In this document: piece after piece, positions 21,246 through 31,628 of the stretch
Numbering within the stretch: the first letter of the stretch is position 1
How the letters are laid out: each line of letters opens with the position of its first letter
From: Cordylochernes scorpioides
Taxonomy: Eukaryota > Arthropoda > Arachnida > Pseudoscorpiones > Chernetidae
Assembly (NCBI GenBank): GCA_030710605.1
Contig: CP092886.1
Coordinates: 56,416,885 to 56,480,884, forward strand
Reading direction: 5' to 3'
DNA length: 64,000 bases
Position numbers and translations under genes: made by a program
The notes under the pieces: generated by a model
Told to the model about the DNA's origin: nothing
The model's database searches: none
Seen by the model: only the letters and a program-made list of their open reading frames with translations

Positions 21246-21975
21246 ATTGAGTCTACTAGCAGAAGATCATGCGTCAACCATCCCAATATGTTTTGTTACA
21301 CATGTGGCGGGTATACATTCCAAGATTTCAGGAAACCCCTTTCCGACTTCGTAAAAAGGTCTTCCTCGCTTACTTTGGAATTAAACTAGAAGACGTGGGC
21401 TTCACGTTATTTTTGTAAAACTTGAATTACATTTTTTTTTTGCGTCAGTGGACGAATAGTAAAAGAAGAAGCCTCAAGTTCAAAGGGCCAATGATTCGGA
21501 GAGAACCAAGCGACCGCACTAACGATTGCTATTTCTGTATCGTCAGCATTGTTGGTATCAACCGAAACAATCGCCAAAAGTGGACTTAACTACCTTCTGC
21601 AATACGTTCACTTCCTCACTCAGAAGACGTACCTCTCCCAACTTGTCATAGCCTTCCACAGCTCTTTGAAGATATACTGGTTAGAAGTCATAGTAGAAAG
21701 GGTGAAGATAGTGATTATGTTGGTTTTTATTCGAATCTAGAAAAAATTGATCATTGGGTTGCTCCATGAGTGTAAGTTTTATTTCCTTCACTTACATGTA
21801 AACTTTCCCCCGAAATTTTAGAATCCATCAGCGAAGAACAGGGTGGAAGGTTTTATCAAGACATCAAAGTATGGAGCTCAAATATCAAGGAAGATGGGAT
21901 AAGAACATGCTTGCCGACTACTGTTTGATATTGACACGAGAAATAAACCTGAGATTCAACATCAAATAAAAGCGT
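21246..21975 (+). pseudogene. Remnant of an arthropod-wide protein family of unknown function
   Basis: Fragments appear in the family order. First comes a Cys-containing N-terminus (HPNMFCYTCGGYT...DFVKR, ~21270-21370), then VCKT-like sequence. Next is REPSDRTNDCYFC at ~21500 with 'LPSAIRSLPHSEDVPLP' after it, then SEEQGGRFYQDI (~21830) and, after a one-base frameshift, YQGRWDKNMLADYC (~21880). Proteins with these signatures occur as many near-identical copies in arthropod genomes and are presumed transposon-related; their activity is unknown to me. Here the middle third is deleted and several stops are present. Confidence 0.72.
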
Positions 21976-22453
21976 GAAAAAATTCCAAAGGAAAAAGAGC
22001 AATACTTAAAGGCACACTTTATCGTTTTGTTTTATATCCATTCATGGACAAAAGGAAGTGGAAAGTATTTAATAGTGCCGGTCGTCTGTTTTTTTTTTTT
22101 TTTTAAGTAGACAAAGGAAATTTTGCTCAGACTTGGTTATCTCGTGTGTCTCCAATAAAGGTCACTGTGTGTCAAATATCTTTCAGAGTTATTGACTGAA
22201 TCCTGATATATGCTAAAAGGTACAACTTTTTTAGGTTTTATCCATGAGCGCATTAATCAATAAGGCTAAACATTTTACAAAAATACTAATACATTTGAGA
22301 CTGTTAATGTCATCTCAAAACATCAGAGAAATTATTAATACAACGGATGATGATAAAAAAATATAGTAATGAATTCGATACTTTATACTTAATCTAAAAA
22401 TATGAATTCTTATCAGAAGTTTCTCTTATCTTCCTTTAAAGTTATGATGATAT

Positions 22454-22711
22454 ATAATGAAATGTTACGATGCACTAGCCCGCCATCTGTTATCAAATTA
22501 TAAAACTATTTTAGAGGCGTAATATTCTTTTTAAAATAAAACAATTTCTACTGTCCTTACTGCGATGGAAACTGGCGAAACCGCTGGGAGGGTTCACCAC
22601 TGATGAGCCAGGCCCTCCCTTTAATTTTTCCATCGTAGTAAGGACAGTAGAAATTGTTTTATTTTAAAAAGAATATTACGCCTCTAAAATAGTTTTATAA
22701 TAATGAAATGT
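22454..22711 (+). mobile_element. Foldback family A, compact copy with 11-bp target duplication
   Basis: Direct repeats taatgaaatgt at 22455-22465 and 22701-22711 bracket a 235-bp element. Its unpaired 32-bp leader (GATGCACTAGCCCGCCATCT...) is followed by ~70-bp inverted arms (TTATAAAACTATTTTAGAGG ... inverse to 22700). A single ~50-bp core lies between them: CTGGCGAAACCGCTGGGAGG then CTGATGAGCCAGG. The right arm ends exactly at the duplication; the left arm does not, because of the leader. Confidence 0.8.
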
Positions 22712-23127
22712 ATTATAATAATATTTTTGTTGTTGTTGTTCCTAACTCTATATATATATATAATACAGTATCTTAGAATTTTTTCTGTATGTCTGTTTCG
22801 CAAAATTAGATAATTATTTTATTACGTTACCTTTTTCTTTATATTTCTATTTTTTTTTAAACGGTTATAATTATTAAAATAATAATGTACATTTCCTCAT
22901 CTCTTTCTTCTCTCTATATATATATGAATGAAGTTCGTCTGTGTTAATTTTGCGATAAACTGCTAAACTACTTAATCATTTTCTATCAAATTTTCCATGT
23001 AACCCATTTTGGTAGATTTGGCGAAATCAATCAAAAATTATAAAACCATCAGCATCAATGAGTAATTTTGAAATGTAATCATCCTCTTTAACTTTGTATA
23101 TATTTCCATGTGAGTCTTTAAACCTTG
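22712..23127. other. Unassigned, with a possible Helitron 5' end
   Basis: (TTG)4 at 22727-22740 may be a LINE tail relic. From ~22912 a TCTCTATATATATATG... start resembles the Helitron 5' ends at 51502 and 18457, but no matching 3' end follows. Confidence 0.3.
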
Positions 23128-23495
23128 AGTTGGTTTTGGGCACATTTTTTTAGAATCCTTCCTGGAACTCCTATTTAGGGATTTTTATAGGTGCGAAATA
23201 GAGAGGGCTGTTGTATCCCTAACTATGAGGGAAGACGTCCTCGCGTTTATCTCGCCCGAGCAGAGCTCTGCTCTAAAGAAATTCCTTGACATGGCAATCG
23301 CCCATGTCGGGGACAAGGACTCCGACCTAGGCAAGTTGCTGTCTGATTTCAAGGCAGAATGCGACCTTGAACGAGACGACATTCAGTGGGATTCGTCTGA
23401 TACAAATAATTCGAAATTTTGATTTTTTATTTTGTTATATTTTGTTTATGTACATTTTTTAAACCGTTGACTAGAAGTCAATAAACCTTTTTCAT
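23128..23495 (+). CDS. Coding-like terminal exon with polyadenylation signal, function unknown
   Basis: The frame is open from 23128 to a stop at 23420-23422 (about 97 codons). A pyrimidine tract ending in AG at ~23150 looks like a splice acceptor, so the exon may begin near 23151. GC content rises to ~50% over the ORF against ~33% around it. The predicted peptide is acidic (MREDVLAFISPEQSSALKK ... DSSDTNNSKF). AATAAA lies at 23480, preceded by a hairpin TTGACT-aga-AGTCAA. I do not recognise the protein. It may be the last exon of a host gene, or the 3' end of a retroelement, since LINEs here also end in a hairpin plus AATAAA. Confidence 0.4.
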
Positions 23496-23710
23496 TGTCA
23501 ATTCTCTCTCTCTGCGCTTTTTCCCAAACATTCAATTAATATCAATAGTGGAAGGTGATTTCCCTTATGACATCACAATTCTATTATATCAACTGGTAGC
23601 ACAACGGTAGAAAGCGATTTTCCCTCAGACACATAACTGGACCTTATACTCTACTATAGGGACAACTCCTATATTCCCAGCTTCCAAAAACAGCCTTAGA
23701 ACCTCACTAA

Positions 23711-24480
23711 GACAACAACAACAAAAAGCCTTTATTTAGGGTCACTGACCCTATACAGGATTCACCAGAGGTATGCATAAGAACAAAGCAGTGAGACAAA
23801 GGAAATACGATATATACAGAAGAAAAATAAAAGAAAAAAATAAGAAAGAGAAAGAGGGAAGCAAGAAAAACAACACAAAAAGAGTAGCAGTAAGAAAGTG
23901 AGGAGTGAGTGTCACTTGGCCTTCTTCTGAGATATGGACTTGTGGAAACCATAAAACGCCGTAGCAATATACTTATTCTGGGTCATATTGTCAATTAATG
24001 ATGGAAGTGAAGCACAGAGTTGCCCAGTTTTGAGCATAAGGGTTCTTCTTTCTTCTTTCAGAGCAGAACAATCAAAAATATAGTGAGTGATTTCATTTTT
24101 TAGTTTTGAATTACAGGAGGTACGAATCGGGTCCTCACCGCAGAGCATCTTGGTGTGGTTTTCTCTAAAAAAACTTGAAAGTATTCTAACTTGTGCGAGT
24201 AGTCTTACAACCGGGAAAGGAAAATCCCCTAAAAGGTATCCCTCCGTCATGAAAGATATGTGAATGTCTTTGTAGTGAGAGTATAGCTTAGATTTATCCA
24301 TTCTTGTAAAGTCATTTTGTATAGATTGGTCTGCCGCTGTTTTTAAGAGCCCTGTAATCGCGCTCCTCAGCGTTTCAGGAACCTTACTAAGACATATTGG
24401 GTTTATACTTTTGCCATATAAATAAGAGGGTGAAAATAAAGTTTGCCGTAAAAACATATATATATTTAGCCACATAAAAG
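23711..24480 (-). mobile_element. 5'-truncated (TTG)n LINE, second copy
   Basis: On the minus strand the element ends TGTATA, then hairpin GGGTC-agt-GACCC, AATAAAGGCTTTTTGTTGTTGTTG. This is the same plan as 5115-6074. The hairpin sequence differs but the stem is kept. It is truncated within ORF2 near 24480. A target duplication could not be identified with certainty. Confidence 0.82.
23912..24475 (-). pseudogene. LINE ORF2 C-terminal fragment
   Basis: 187 open codons, homologous to the fragment at 5116-5949: 'TAADQSIQNDFTRMDKSKLY' aligns with TATDQSLQLDYVRIRKSVLY. The knuckle reads ...C-NSKLKNEIT-H-YIFD-C, with the first Cys replaced by Arg. The upstream polymerase and endonuclease regions are absent. 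The initial Met is not a real start. Confidence 0.78.
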
Positions 24481-25265
24481 GCCCAGGTTCAAACTGTCAC
24501 TATAATTGTAATTTCATACAAACCGCAGTAAAATATCGTATGGCATCCGCTTGAACGATATTTTTCTCATTTCTAGATTTAAAAAGTCATTTGAGGCAAA
24601 ACTTCCGTATTTAAATGTGATTTTTAATAAGTAATAAGCACAAAAATAAAATAAGTTTTCAAATTATTTTTAAAAGAGTTCATTCTCATATTTAATAATA
24701 ATGACTCTCCAAGCTTTCATTAAAGCGCCAAGTTAGAATGAGCCGTTAAAGTCAGGTAACATCATAACATGGTGATATATGTGGCTGGTGCGTCAATCAA
24801 TATCAATTTTGGGAAAGCATCCCATTACATGTAGAAACAATTTAACCGACTTAAAAAGGCCCAAGGCAAAGGTTATTAACAAAGGCTCATTAGACACTGG
24901 GGAAGAAGGCTCATTTGCAAGGAGGCAGCAAGTGGCCAAATGGCGGCTAAGCTGCCACTTTTGTCACCCGTGTCCAGTAAACCTATTAGCAGCTCCGCCG
25001 GCTAATTCCTGTTAGGCCGCGCGGCGAGCTTTCATTTATAAATGAGGAGGATTCCTCGGCCCCGCGCGGATCATTTAGAAAGCAAAGGTCTAAACCCATT
25101 ATAGGGCCAGCAGCAAGTGCTGAATATTTGATGGGCTGGTGGGCCAGAGTTTTTCTCCGCCGCCTACAGCAGCAATTAACACCGCCTGTGACAGCAGCGG
25201 ACATAAACATTTTTTAACAGTGATGGCGTTAATTGAATTGTCCGCTTGCTTTCTCACCTGCCATT
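24480..25265. other. Non-coding, partly GC-rich block; possible regulatory DNA
   Basis: 24860-25240 is non-repetitive within the window, GC-richer than its flanks, and holds several homeodomain-type ATTA/TAAT cores. No gene or transposon signature is visible. A conserved non-coding element is one possibility; a decayed repeat is another. Confidence 0.25.
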
Positions 25266-25269
25266 ACTT

Positions 25270-26278
25270 ATTCACACATATGTACAATACCCATTGTTTC
25301 CTCTTCTCTCCACTCATCGTGTGTATACACGTGAACAATATTATCTCTCTAATCATGCATACCGTGTTCATCACACGTGAAAAATGGTATCTCTCTACTC
25401 ATTCGTACCGTATTTATCACTAAGTGAGTGGTATTTCTCTCCACTCATACATACCGTGTTGTGATCACTAGTGAACAATATTATCTCTCTACTCATACAT
25501 ACCGTGTTTATTACTAAGTGAGTGGCATTTCTCTCTACTCATACATACCGTGTTGTGATCACTATGAACAATATTATCTCTCTACTCATACATACCGTGT
25601 TGTGATCACTAGTGAAAAATATTATCTCTCTACTCATACATACCGTGTTTATTACAAAGTGAGTGGTATTTCTCTCTACTCATACATACCGTGTTGTGAT
25701 CACTATGAACAATATTATCTCTCTACTCATACATACCGTGTTTATTACTAAGTGAGTGGTATTTCTCTCTACTCATACATACCGTGTTGTGATCACTAGT
25801 GAACAATATTATCTCTCTACTCATACATCCCGTGTTTATTACTAAGTGAGTGGCATTTCTCTCTACTCATACATACCGTGTTGTGATCACTAGTGAACAA
25901 TATTATCTCTCTACTCATACATCCCGTGTTTATTACTAAGTGAGTGGTATTTCTCTCTACTCATACATACCGTGTTGTGATCACTAGTGAACAATATTAT
26001 CTCTCTTCTCATACATACCGTGTTTATTACTAAGTGAGTGGTATTTCTCTCTACTCATACATACCGTGTTGTGATCACTATGAACAATATTATCTCTCTA
26101 CTCATACATACCGTGTTTATTACTGAGTGAGTGGCATTTCTCTCTACTTATACATATCGTGTTGTGATTACTAGTGAACAATATAATTTCTCAACCCATA
26201 CATACGGTATTCATCACAGGTAAACAACATTATCTCTCTACTCATACACACCGTGTCGATCACTAGTTAGTGACGGTA
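25270..26278. repeat. Two-monomer (A/B) minisatellite, ~94-bp dimer
   Basis: Alternating ~48-bp A units ('gtgttgtgatcactagtgaa...tatctctctactcatacatacc') and ~46-bp B units ('gtgtttattactaagtgag...tttctctctactcatacatacc') share their 3' halves and differ in their 5' halves. Most A units carry the palindrome TCACTAGTGA. There are about ten dimers, with degenerate units at both edges. Confidence 0.85.
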
Positions 26279-26449
26279 TTTCTCTACACTCTGTTGATCA
26301 CGGCATACTTGTAACGCCAGGTTGTACATGGGAACTATTGAAGATATCTCCTGAGTCGGTATGCCAAGCGGCGTCACCCGACAACAACGAGTGTGGTTTA
26401 TGTGACTGTTTTCTGTGGATGTCTTTAATGCACTCTCTCGTGTCACAAA

Positions 26450-26690
26450 AAGAGAGATTGATTTCAAGAAAAACGTTCGGCTGTGAAGTTTGTTTTTATT
26501 CAGCAAGAACGCAGTTGAAATTGTGGTATGCAAACAGCTTACAAAGGACATGATCTTAGTAAAGCTAAAGTATACAAATGGTTTTATCGGTTAAAATGTG
26601 GAAATAGCCAATGAAGATTGGCTTCTTTCCAAACTTCCTTCAGCTGCTCGAACCGAAGGACAACATCGACAAATTCCATATATAGAAATG
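26450..26690 (+). pseudogene. mariner-like transposase N-terminal remnant
   Basis: Across frames, the segment around 'CEVCFYSARTQ', then 'DLSKAKVYKWFYRLKCGN' at ~26560-26610, matches the helix-turn-helix start of mariner transposases (K-x-C-F ... L-S-x-x-x-V-Y-x-W-F-x-R-F-x-x-G). No catalytic region follows. Weakly supported because of frameshifts. Confidence 0.4.
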
Positions 26691-27130
26691 GAAGCATTAA
26701 AGCACGAATGTTTCTTTTAAACATAAAACAAACTTCTACAGTCCTTGCTGCGATTAAAAAATATTGGGAGGGCTAGACTCATCATTGGTGAACCCTCCCA
26801 GCGGTTTTGCCAATTTATTCTACCAGACCGCTTCTTAGAGCACTATAACTGTATTGGACGATTCTGCTTAAATATGCTGCAATGACAATAGTTTGCCTGA
26901 AAACCATTTATAAGATTCCACCTTTCATTGCAGCATATAAGCATAATCGTACAATACAGTTATAGAGCTCTAGCTAGCGGTCTGGTAGATTAAATTGGCG
27001 AACCGCTGGGCCTTCTCATCAATTTTCCCATTGCAGTAAGGACAGTAGAAATTGTTTATTTTTTAAAAGAATCATAGGCGTCTATAATAGTTTCCAATTT
27101 TGACAAATTATTTTCAAACCTACCGATATC
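26690..27130. mobile_element. Foldback family A, mosaic copy with nested palindrome
   Basis: The left arm (AAAGCACGAATGTTTCTTTT) is of the type seen at 1262-1330, while the right arm (AGAAATTGTTTATTTTTTAAA...GCGTCTATAATAG) is of the 22466/49227 type. In the centre, at ~26838-26976, a further inverted repeat (AGAGCACTATAACTGTATTG ... CAATACAGTTATAGAGCTCT) has inserted in the loop. Box motifs are partly mutated (GGCAAAACC, AATGATGAG). Confidence 0.65.
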
Positions 27131-27442
27131 TTGTAGGAGCGCGTTTTAAAATTAAACAATGGGTAGGGGCTTAATGGCACAGGGCTGCCCGAACCCAAGT
27201 ATTCGGCGTTAACAATGCGGGAATTCGAGTAAAAGCCCACGTTCTTATGTAAGTATGTATCATATGTAAATACCAGTGTCTTTATTATTCTGTATAAGAC
27301 TAATTGCCTTAATTAAGTGTTTTTGGTTTATATATCATCTGTATTATTATAATTGAAAGTACACTCATGGACAAAACATAAGGAAGTTGTGTCTTTTAGC
27401 ATGCATATATCGGGATTCATACAATAACTCTGATATTTGATA

Positions 27443-27771
27443 CACAGTGATGTTTCTTTCTTCTTTCTTACTTTCTTATCTCAAAGACATGATAATCATG
27501 GTGGGTAGTTAGCGACTGCTTTTACTGTAAGTGCACCACATGTCTACACATGTGAAAAACAGTTCGACTTTGCACTTACAAATGTGCCAGAGCCCCGTTT
27601 GGTTACTTGCACTCGCTGGTGGGGTTGGACTTTTGCAAGAATCGGGGGCCATTGGAGCATTTTTTTTTTTTAAACAGAAAAAAGTGTCCAATGCGGGAAT
27701 CGAACCCGGGTCGTAGTGGTCGAAAACCAAACGGTTTAACCAGCCTTCCACCGACCCCCACAGTGATGTTT
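27443..27771 (-). repeat. tRNA-derived SINE with 13-bp target duplications
   Basis: Direct repeats cacagtgatgttt at 27443-27455 and 27759-27771 flank a 303-bp SINE. On the minus strand the head reads GGGGTCGGTGGAAGGCTGG (A-box region) and GGGTTCGATTCCCGC (B box), followed by the body shared with 15789-16068. The tail is a (GAAA/GTAA)-rich tract. The insertion is itself inside an older Tc1-type end (27364-27790). Confidence 0.88.
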
Positions 27772-27824
27772 GAATTATAGAAATGGTTTTATATTGTTCA
27801 AGAAATTTAGAATGCTTGCTATAT

Positions 27825-28960
27825 TATTATTTTCGGTTATGCGAATATATATATAATTTTATCAATATATCTTTAACAAAGTGTGATTTTAATTGTTCAT
27901 TTTCTATTTTTAATTTGTCAATGCTGTTCATAAATATTTTTTGCCAGAGATAAGGATATTGGATTGCCCATCGGGAGTCCCTTGATCTGTTTGTAATGTT
28001 TGTTTTTGTAATTAAAGTAACTGAATGACAGAGGCATAGTTTGAGTAAGTCTACTGGAGCTTCCTTCGGTACAGATAATGGTAGGTTCGGGGTGACCATT
28101 CAAAAATTTGTAAAAATCTGTAATTTCTTCATCATATGGGATTGAAGTATATAGCGATTCTACATCAGAGGAGACAAGATGACTGTGCTATGATATTTGA
28201 GTCTTTGAAATTATTTCGATAGTTTCAGTGGAGTTGGAAACAGTATGGAGTAATTCTTTTTGAAAATCTGAAATCATTGAGGAAAGATATTTTGCCAAGG
28301 GGTATATGGGAGTGCCAGAGTAGAATTCAATGGGACGTAGAGAGCCGTTTGGTTTGTGTACCTTTGATAGGTCATAGAATATCGGTAAGTTAGCGCTTGT
28401 TGCTTTTACCTTTTCAAATATATTTTGTTTTAATATATTTTGTTTAATTGTATTTTGCCGTCCAATTTGTATATACATTTTATTTTTTTCAGTTATTTAC
28501 TGAATTCTTTGATTATATTTGTGCTTGAGGAATATTCGTTAATGTTTCAAATATTTTGGTCTTGAAGTAACTGCTTGATTTTATTATAATAATCTATTGT
28601 GTCCATAATTACGGTATTTTTGTCTTTATCTGATGGAGAAATGGTAATATCTGTTTGCGCTTTTAATGAATTTATTATTTTTTGTTTCATATTTAGTAAG
28701 ATTATTCTTATTTTGTCGGTTCAAGTTTTGAGAATGGGTACTATTCTGTTCTTTTACTTTCTCTTCAAATGACATGTTCTTAATTGATGTTTTAATACTT
28801 GTTATTGTTTTTGGAATGTCTATTTTTTGTGATGGAATGAAGACCTTTAGACAATAATGTTATGGTTTCTGGTGGGAATGATTGTTTTAACAGATTTATT
28901 ACATTGCTTTCTATGTTATGATTTTGAGGCTTATGATTCTATTTGTTAAGTTTTTTTTTA
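27825..28960 (-). pseudogene. Penelope-like element reverse transcriptase remnant
   Basis: In order on the minus strand: 'SPSDKDKNTVIMD..DYY' (start of the RT domain, ~28640), 'FYDLSKVHKPNGSLRPI' with 'PIYPLAKYLSSMI' (28188-28478), then YKNKHYKQIKGLPMGNPIS (27918-28103). These are the PLE versions of RT motifs 1-2 and 4 (the xxGxPMGxP region). The active-site DD motif and the GIY-YIG endonuclease are not seen. Several frameshifts make it inactive. Confidence 0.8.
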
Positions 28961-29029
28961 TTTGGAGATTTCGCATCCCTTTTCTTTTACTCATACATTT
29001 TTGTTCTATATATTATATATTAAATGTTT

Positions 29030-29485
29030 GGAGTGTGAGAATCTGACAAATGCTAACTTTTACGAGTTTACGCAAAAGTAAAAGGTAGCTAAAAATAAAA
29101 CCCTTAACACGTGTATAAACTAATAGGTAACAACAACAATAAAAAATCAATAAAAAAATAAATTAAAAACACGATAAGTTATATTAAAAGGAGTACTTAT
29201 CTTTATTCCAGCGTAGGGGAGAGCGGACCGGGGTTACATAGGTATGCGAGGAGATCACCAGACACGAACACAGAGAACGCTTTAAGCGTCTCCCCACAAT
29301 AATCCACTGGCAGAGTCCCCGAATTCCCTTTGAATCCTCTTTATATACCAACATGGCTACATTCGTCCAATGAGAGGGCGGGGGAGATCAGTTCACTTAA
29401 CAAATAAACAACATTCTTCCCACAAAACACACACTGAGAATATTAAAACTACTTATGTTTGTCAAAATAATTTTACACAAATTAC
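29030..29485 (-). repeat. Solo-LTR-like repeat, copy 2
   Basis: Same family as 2645-3108. TATATAAAG, GTCTGGTGATCTCCTCGC, TAACCCCGGTCCGCTC and AATAAAGATAAGTACTC occur in order on the minus strand. The right edge reads TTTGTCAAAATAATTTTACA. No internal region is attached. Confidence 0.5.
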
Positions 29486-29945
29486 CAATTATTTCTTAAA
29501 CTTCAGAAATTAATGTATTCATAGTTAACTCGATTCGGTGTAGATTGGATTGGCAGTTTTTTATTCCAGCATTTATAACTTTTTTTTCTGGTTTGAATTA
29601 TGATTTTTCACACGAATAATTAGTTCGTATCGGGTCTTTGAGCATTAGATACGGTGGAATTATGTTGTTTTCTTAGGCTAGAAGTCGAATTGTAGAACTT
29701 CTGTGCTTCAGACTAAAACCGTTTCTGTCTTGATGCAATGCTGGACGCATGTTGGTTATAAGGAGAACAGGTGAGCGTTTGTAACCAATCTGTGTTTGCG
29801 GCATAGACATATTGGAGCTACACTAGTAGTTATGGTCTGAGACCAATTACCTATGGCAGCAGGATCAATTTTTTCGTTACTCCAAACACTTTGATAGAAA
29901 TATATGTAGTTCACACTGGTAATTGAACCAGTTGGCCTGGTATTC

Positions 29946-30185
29946 TTGACCATTATTCTAGGGGGCATTTTCCAACAGGATAACGCTCATCCTCATACCG
30001 CTGCTGTCACCCAACGTACTCTACAGAATGTCGACATGTTGCCTTGGCCGGCAATACCACCAGATATTTCTTCCATAGAGCGCATAGGGGACATTATTGG
30101 TTGTCATCCCCATCCACCGCAAGCAGGTACCATTGCTGATTTGACTGATTCAGTGCAACAAGCATGGAAGGCCATCCAAAACTAA
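29946..30185 (+). pseudogene. Tc1-like transposase C-terminal fragment
   Basis: 79 codons: 'IFQQDNAHPHTAAVTQRTLQ' holds the second catalytic Asp, and PPDISSIERIGD holds the final Glu, with two residues fewer than the usual spacing. The N-terminal domain and first Asp are missing. The sequence is truncated upstream near 29945. The inverted copy is at 63688-63927 with two residue changes. Confidence 0.8.
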
Positions 30186-30469
30186 CATACGGCACCTCAT
30201 GCATTGCTAATCGTGACAACTACAGTGGTCATTAATGTACCACCGTTTCACATTTTAAATTACTTTTCTAGAGCTTCATTTAACATGTGTCCTTGAAACT
30301 TTAATTAAATAATTGTGTTATCTAGACAAATACTTTGCCCGAATTTCATTCCTTCAAAATATATTTTTTGTTGGTGTTGTGGTACTTTTTTTCTGTCAGA
30401 GTATATTCTGTATAGAGTGCTGTATATGATGACGCTCCACACATATAAATCATTTATACCATTTCACCG

Positions 30470-31230
30470 TTAGAGCGCTGAATGCGATGTTTACCCTCAG
30501 TTCCTGCCGACATCTGTGCGAGGGCACGGAGAAAGGCATAAGTACATCTCTCTATCTGCCTGGTAGGGCAACCCTCAAGGGTTCTCCCAATCAATCTCTA
30601 CATGGAGCATATAGTTGTCTTCCCGAAATTTTAAACTTTTTAGAATCCAACACATCCAAGGTAAATGATTTTCAATAAAATAAGGTAAATACGATACATA
30701 AAATAAAATTTAATAAGAAAAAATAAATTAATAATAAAAAAACAAGGTAGTTACACCCATTCACCTAGCGTAGCTGGGGCCAATGTAGGAAGCCAATATT
30801 TAGAGTCGGTAATTAAACTGTGCGCTACGTCTGTCATATTGGCTCTGATTAAATTGATGGACCACGGCGGGTTGTTAAATTAGGGCCGTCGCGTCATTAA
30901 CGCCGGACGGGCCTGAGGCTAAAAAAGTAGGACCCGCATTTATCATCATTTCTGTCAGGGCCCTGATCGATGGGCGGAGGCTCATTGGTCATAAAGTGCG
31001 GCTACCGCTGGCCAGCCAAGTGATACCTGCGCCTACTGCACGAATTAAAGAGCAAAACTATTGTCTGCGCAGCTACTAACCTTCGACAATCCGCTATTTA
31101 TAAATCATGCTGCGAGTTTCTAAATGCCTTGCATGTCCTGAGAACGTCATTAAGTAGAAGCCTACTAGGATGCTCCACTAGCTTGAAGGTCCGAGAGACG
31201 AAATAATCAAGTCGTGATGTTGAAATGTTT
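30470..31230. other. Non-repetitive, GC-richer block conserved between arms; possible regulatory DNA
   Basis: 30770-31200 is unlike the surrounding AT-rich repeats and carries several TAAT/ATTA and GATAA-like cores. It is ~99% identical (by eye, about four changes) to 62690-63120 in the other arm. No ORF is conserved. It may be a cis-regulatory or conserved non-coding element. A 63-codon frame at 30487-30678 has no known motif. Confidence 0.3.
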
Positions 31231-31307
31231 TTAAACAAGATTTACGAGGGGTTAAATGATAGTAAGTATAAATAATGGTAGGGCACAATTTGGATTATAG
31301 ATTATAA

Positions 31308-31469
31308 ACACAAGGTAATAAGACAAAAGTACTGAATGTTATCCAAATAAATAAATAGTGTGTGACGTTTTGGCAACATTCAGTACTTTTGTCTGAAGAT
31401 GGTAACAACACTGTTACCGAAACGTCACACACTATTTATTTATTTGGATTTGGTCTTATTACCTTGTGT
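31308..31469. mobile_element. Penelope-like foldback end with hammerhead-like core (left arm)
   Basis: Ends are inverted complements (ACACAAGGTAATAAGAC ... GTCTTATTACCTTGTGT). Inside, the plus strand reads CTGAAGA, a perfect 7-bp hairpin GGTAACA-acac-TGTTACC, then GAAACGTC. This is the CUGANGA-stem II-GAAA order of minimal hammerhead ribozymes known from Penelope-like elements. It is 62 bp shorter than the copy in the other arm. Confidence 0.6.
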
Positions 31470-31628
31470 TTAACTATCAATAAATATCTTTGAAAACACC
31501 TTTAGCCTTATATACAGATTCTCTCAAGAGGTACAGGAGAGGAGAGGGAGAAAGAAATTATATGAAGTAAATAAAGGAAAATACAGGCTATAGCCATTCT
31601 CCTACTTTCCTTAAAAAAAAAAATAAAG

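Noticed and set aside
22566..22622. Calling the foldback core a functional hammerhead ribozyme
   Set aside because: The boxes are conserved but in permuted order, with only 19 nt between GAAA and CTGATGA; I cannot draw both stems III and I. Kept as a finding, not as a ribozyme feature.
22912..23120. A third complete Helitron on the plus strand
   Set aside because: Only a TC-like AT-rich start is present; no hairpin plus CTAG end follows in a reasonable distance.
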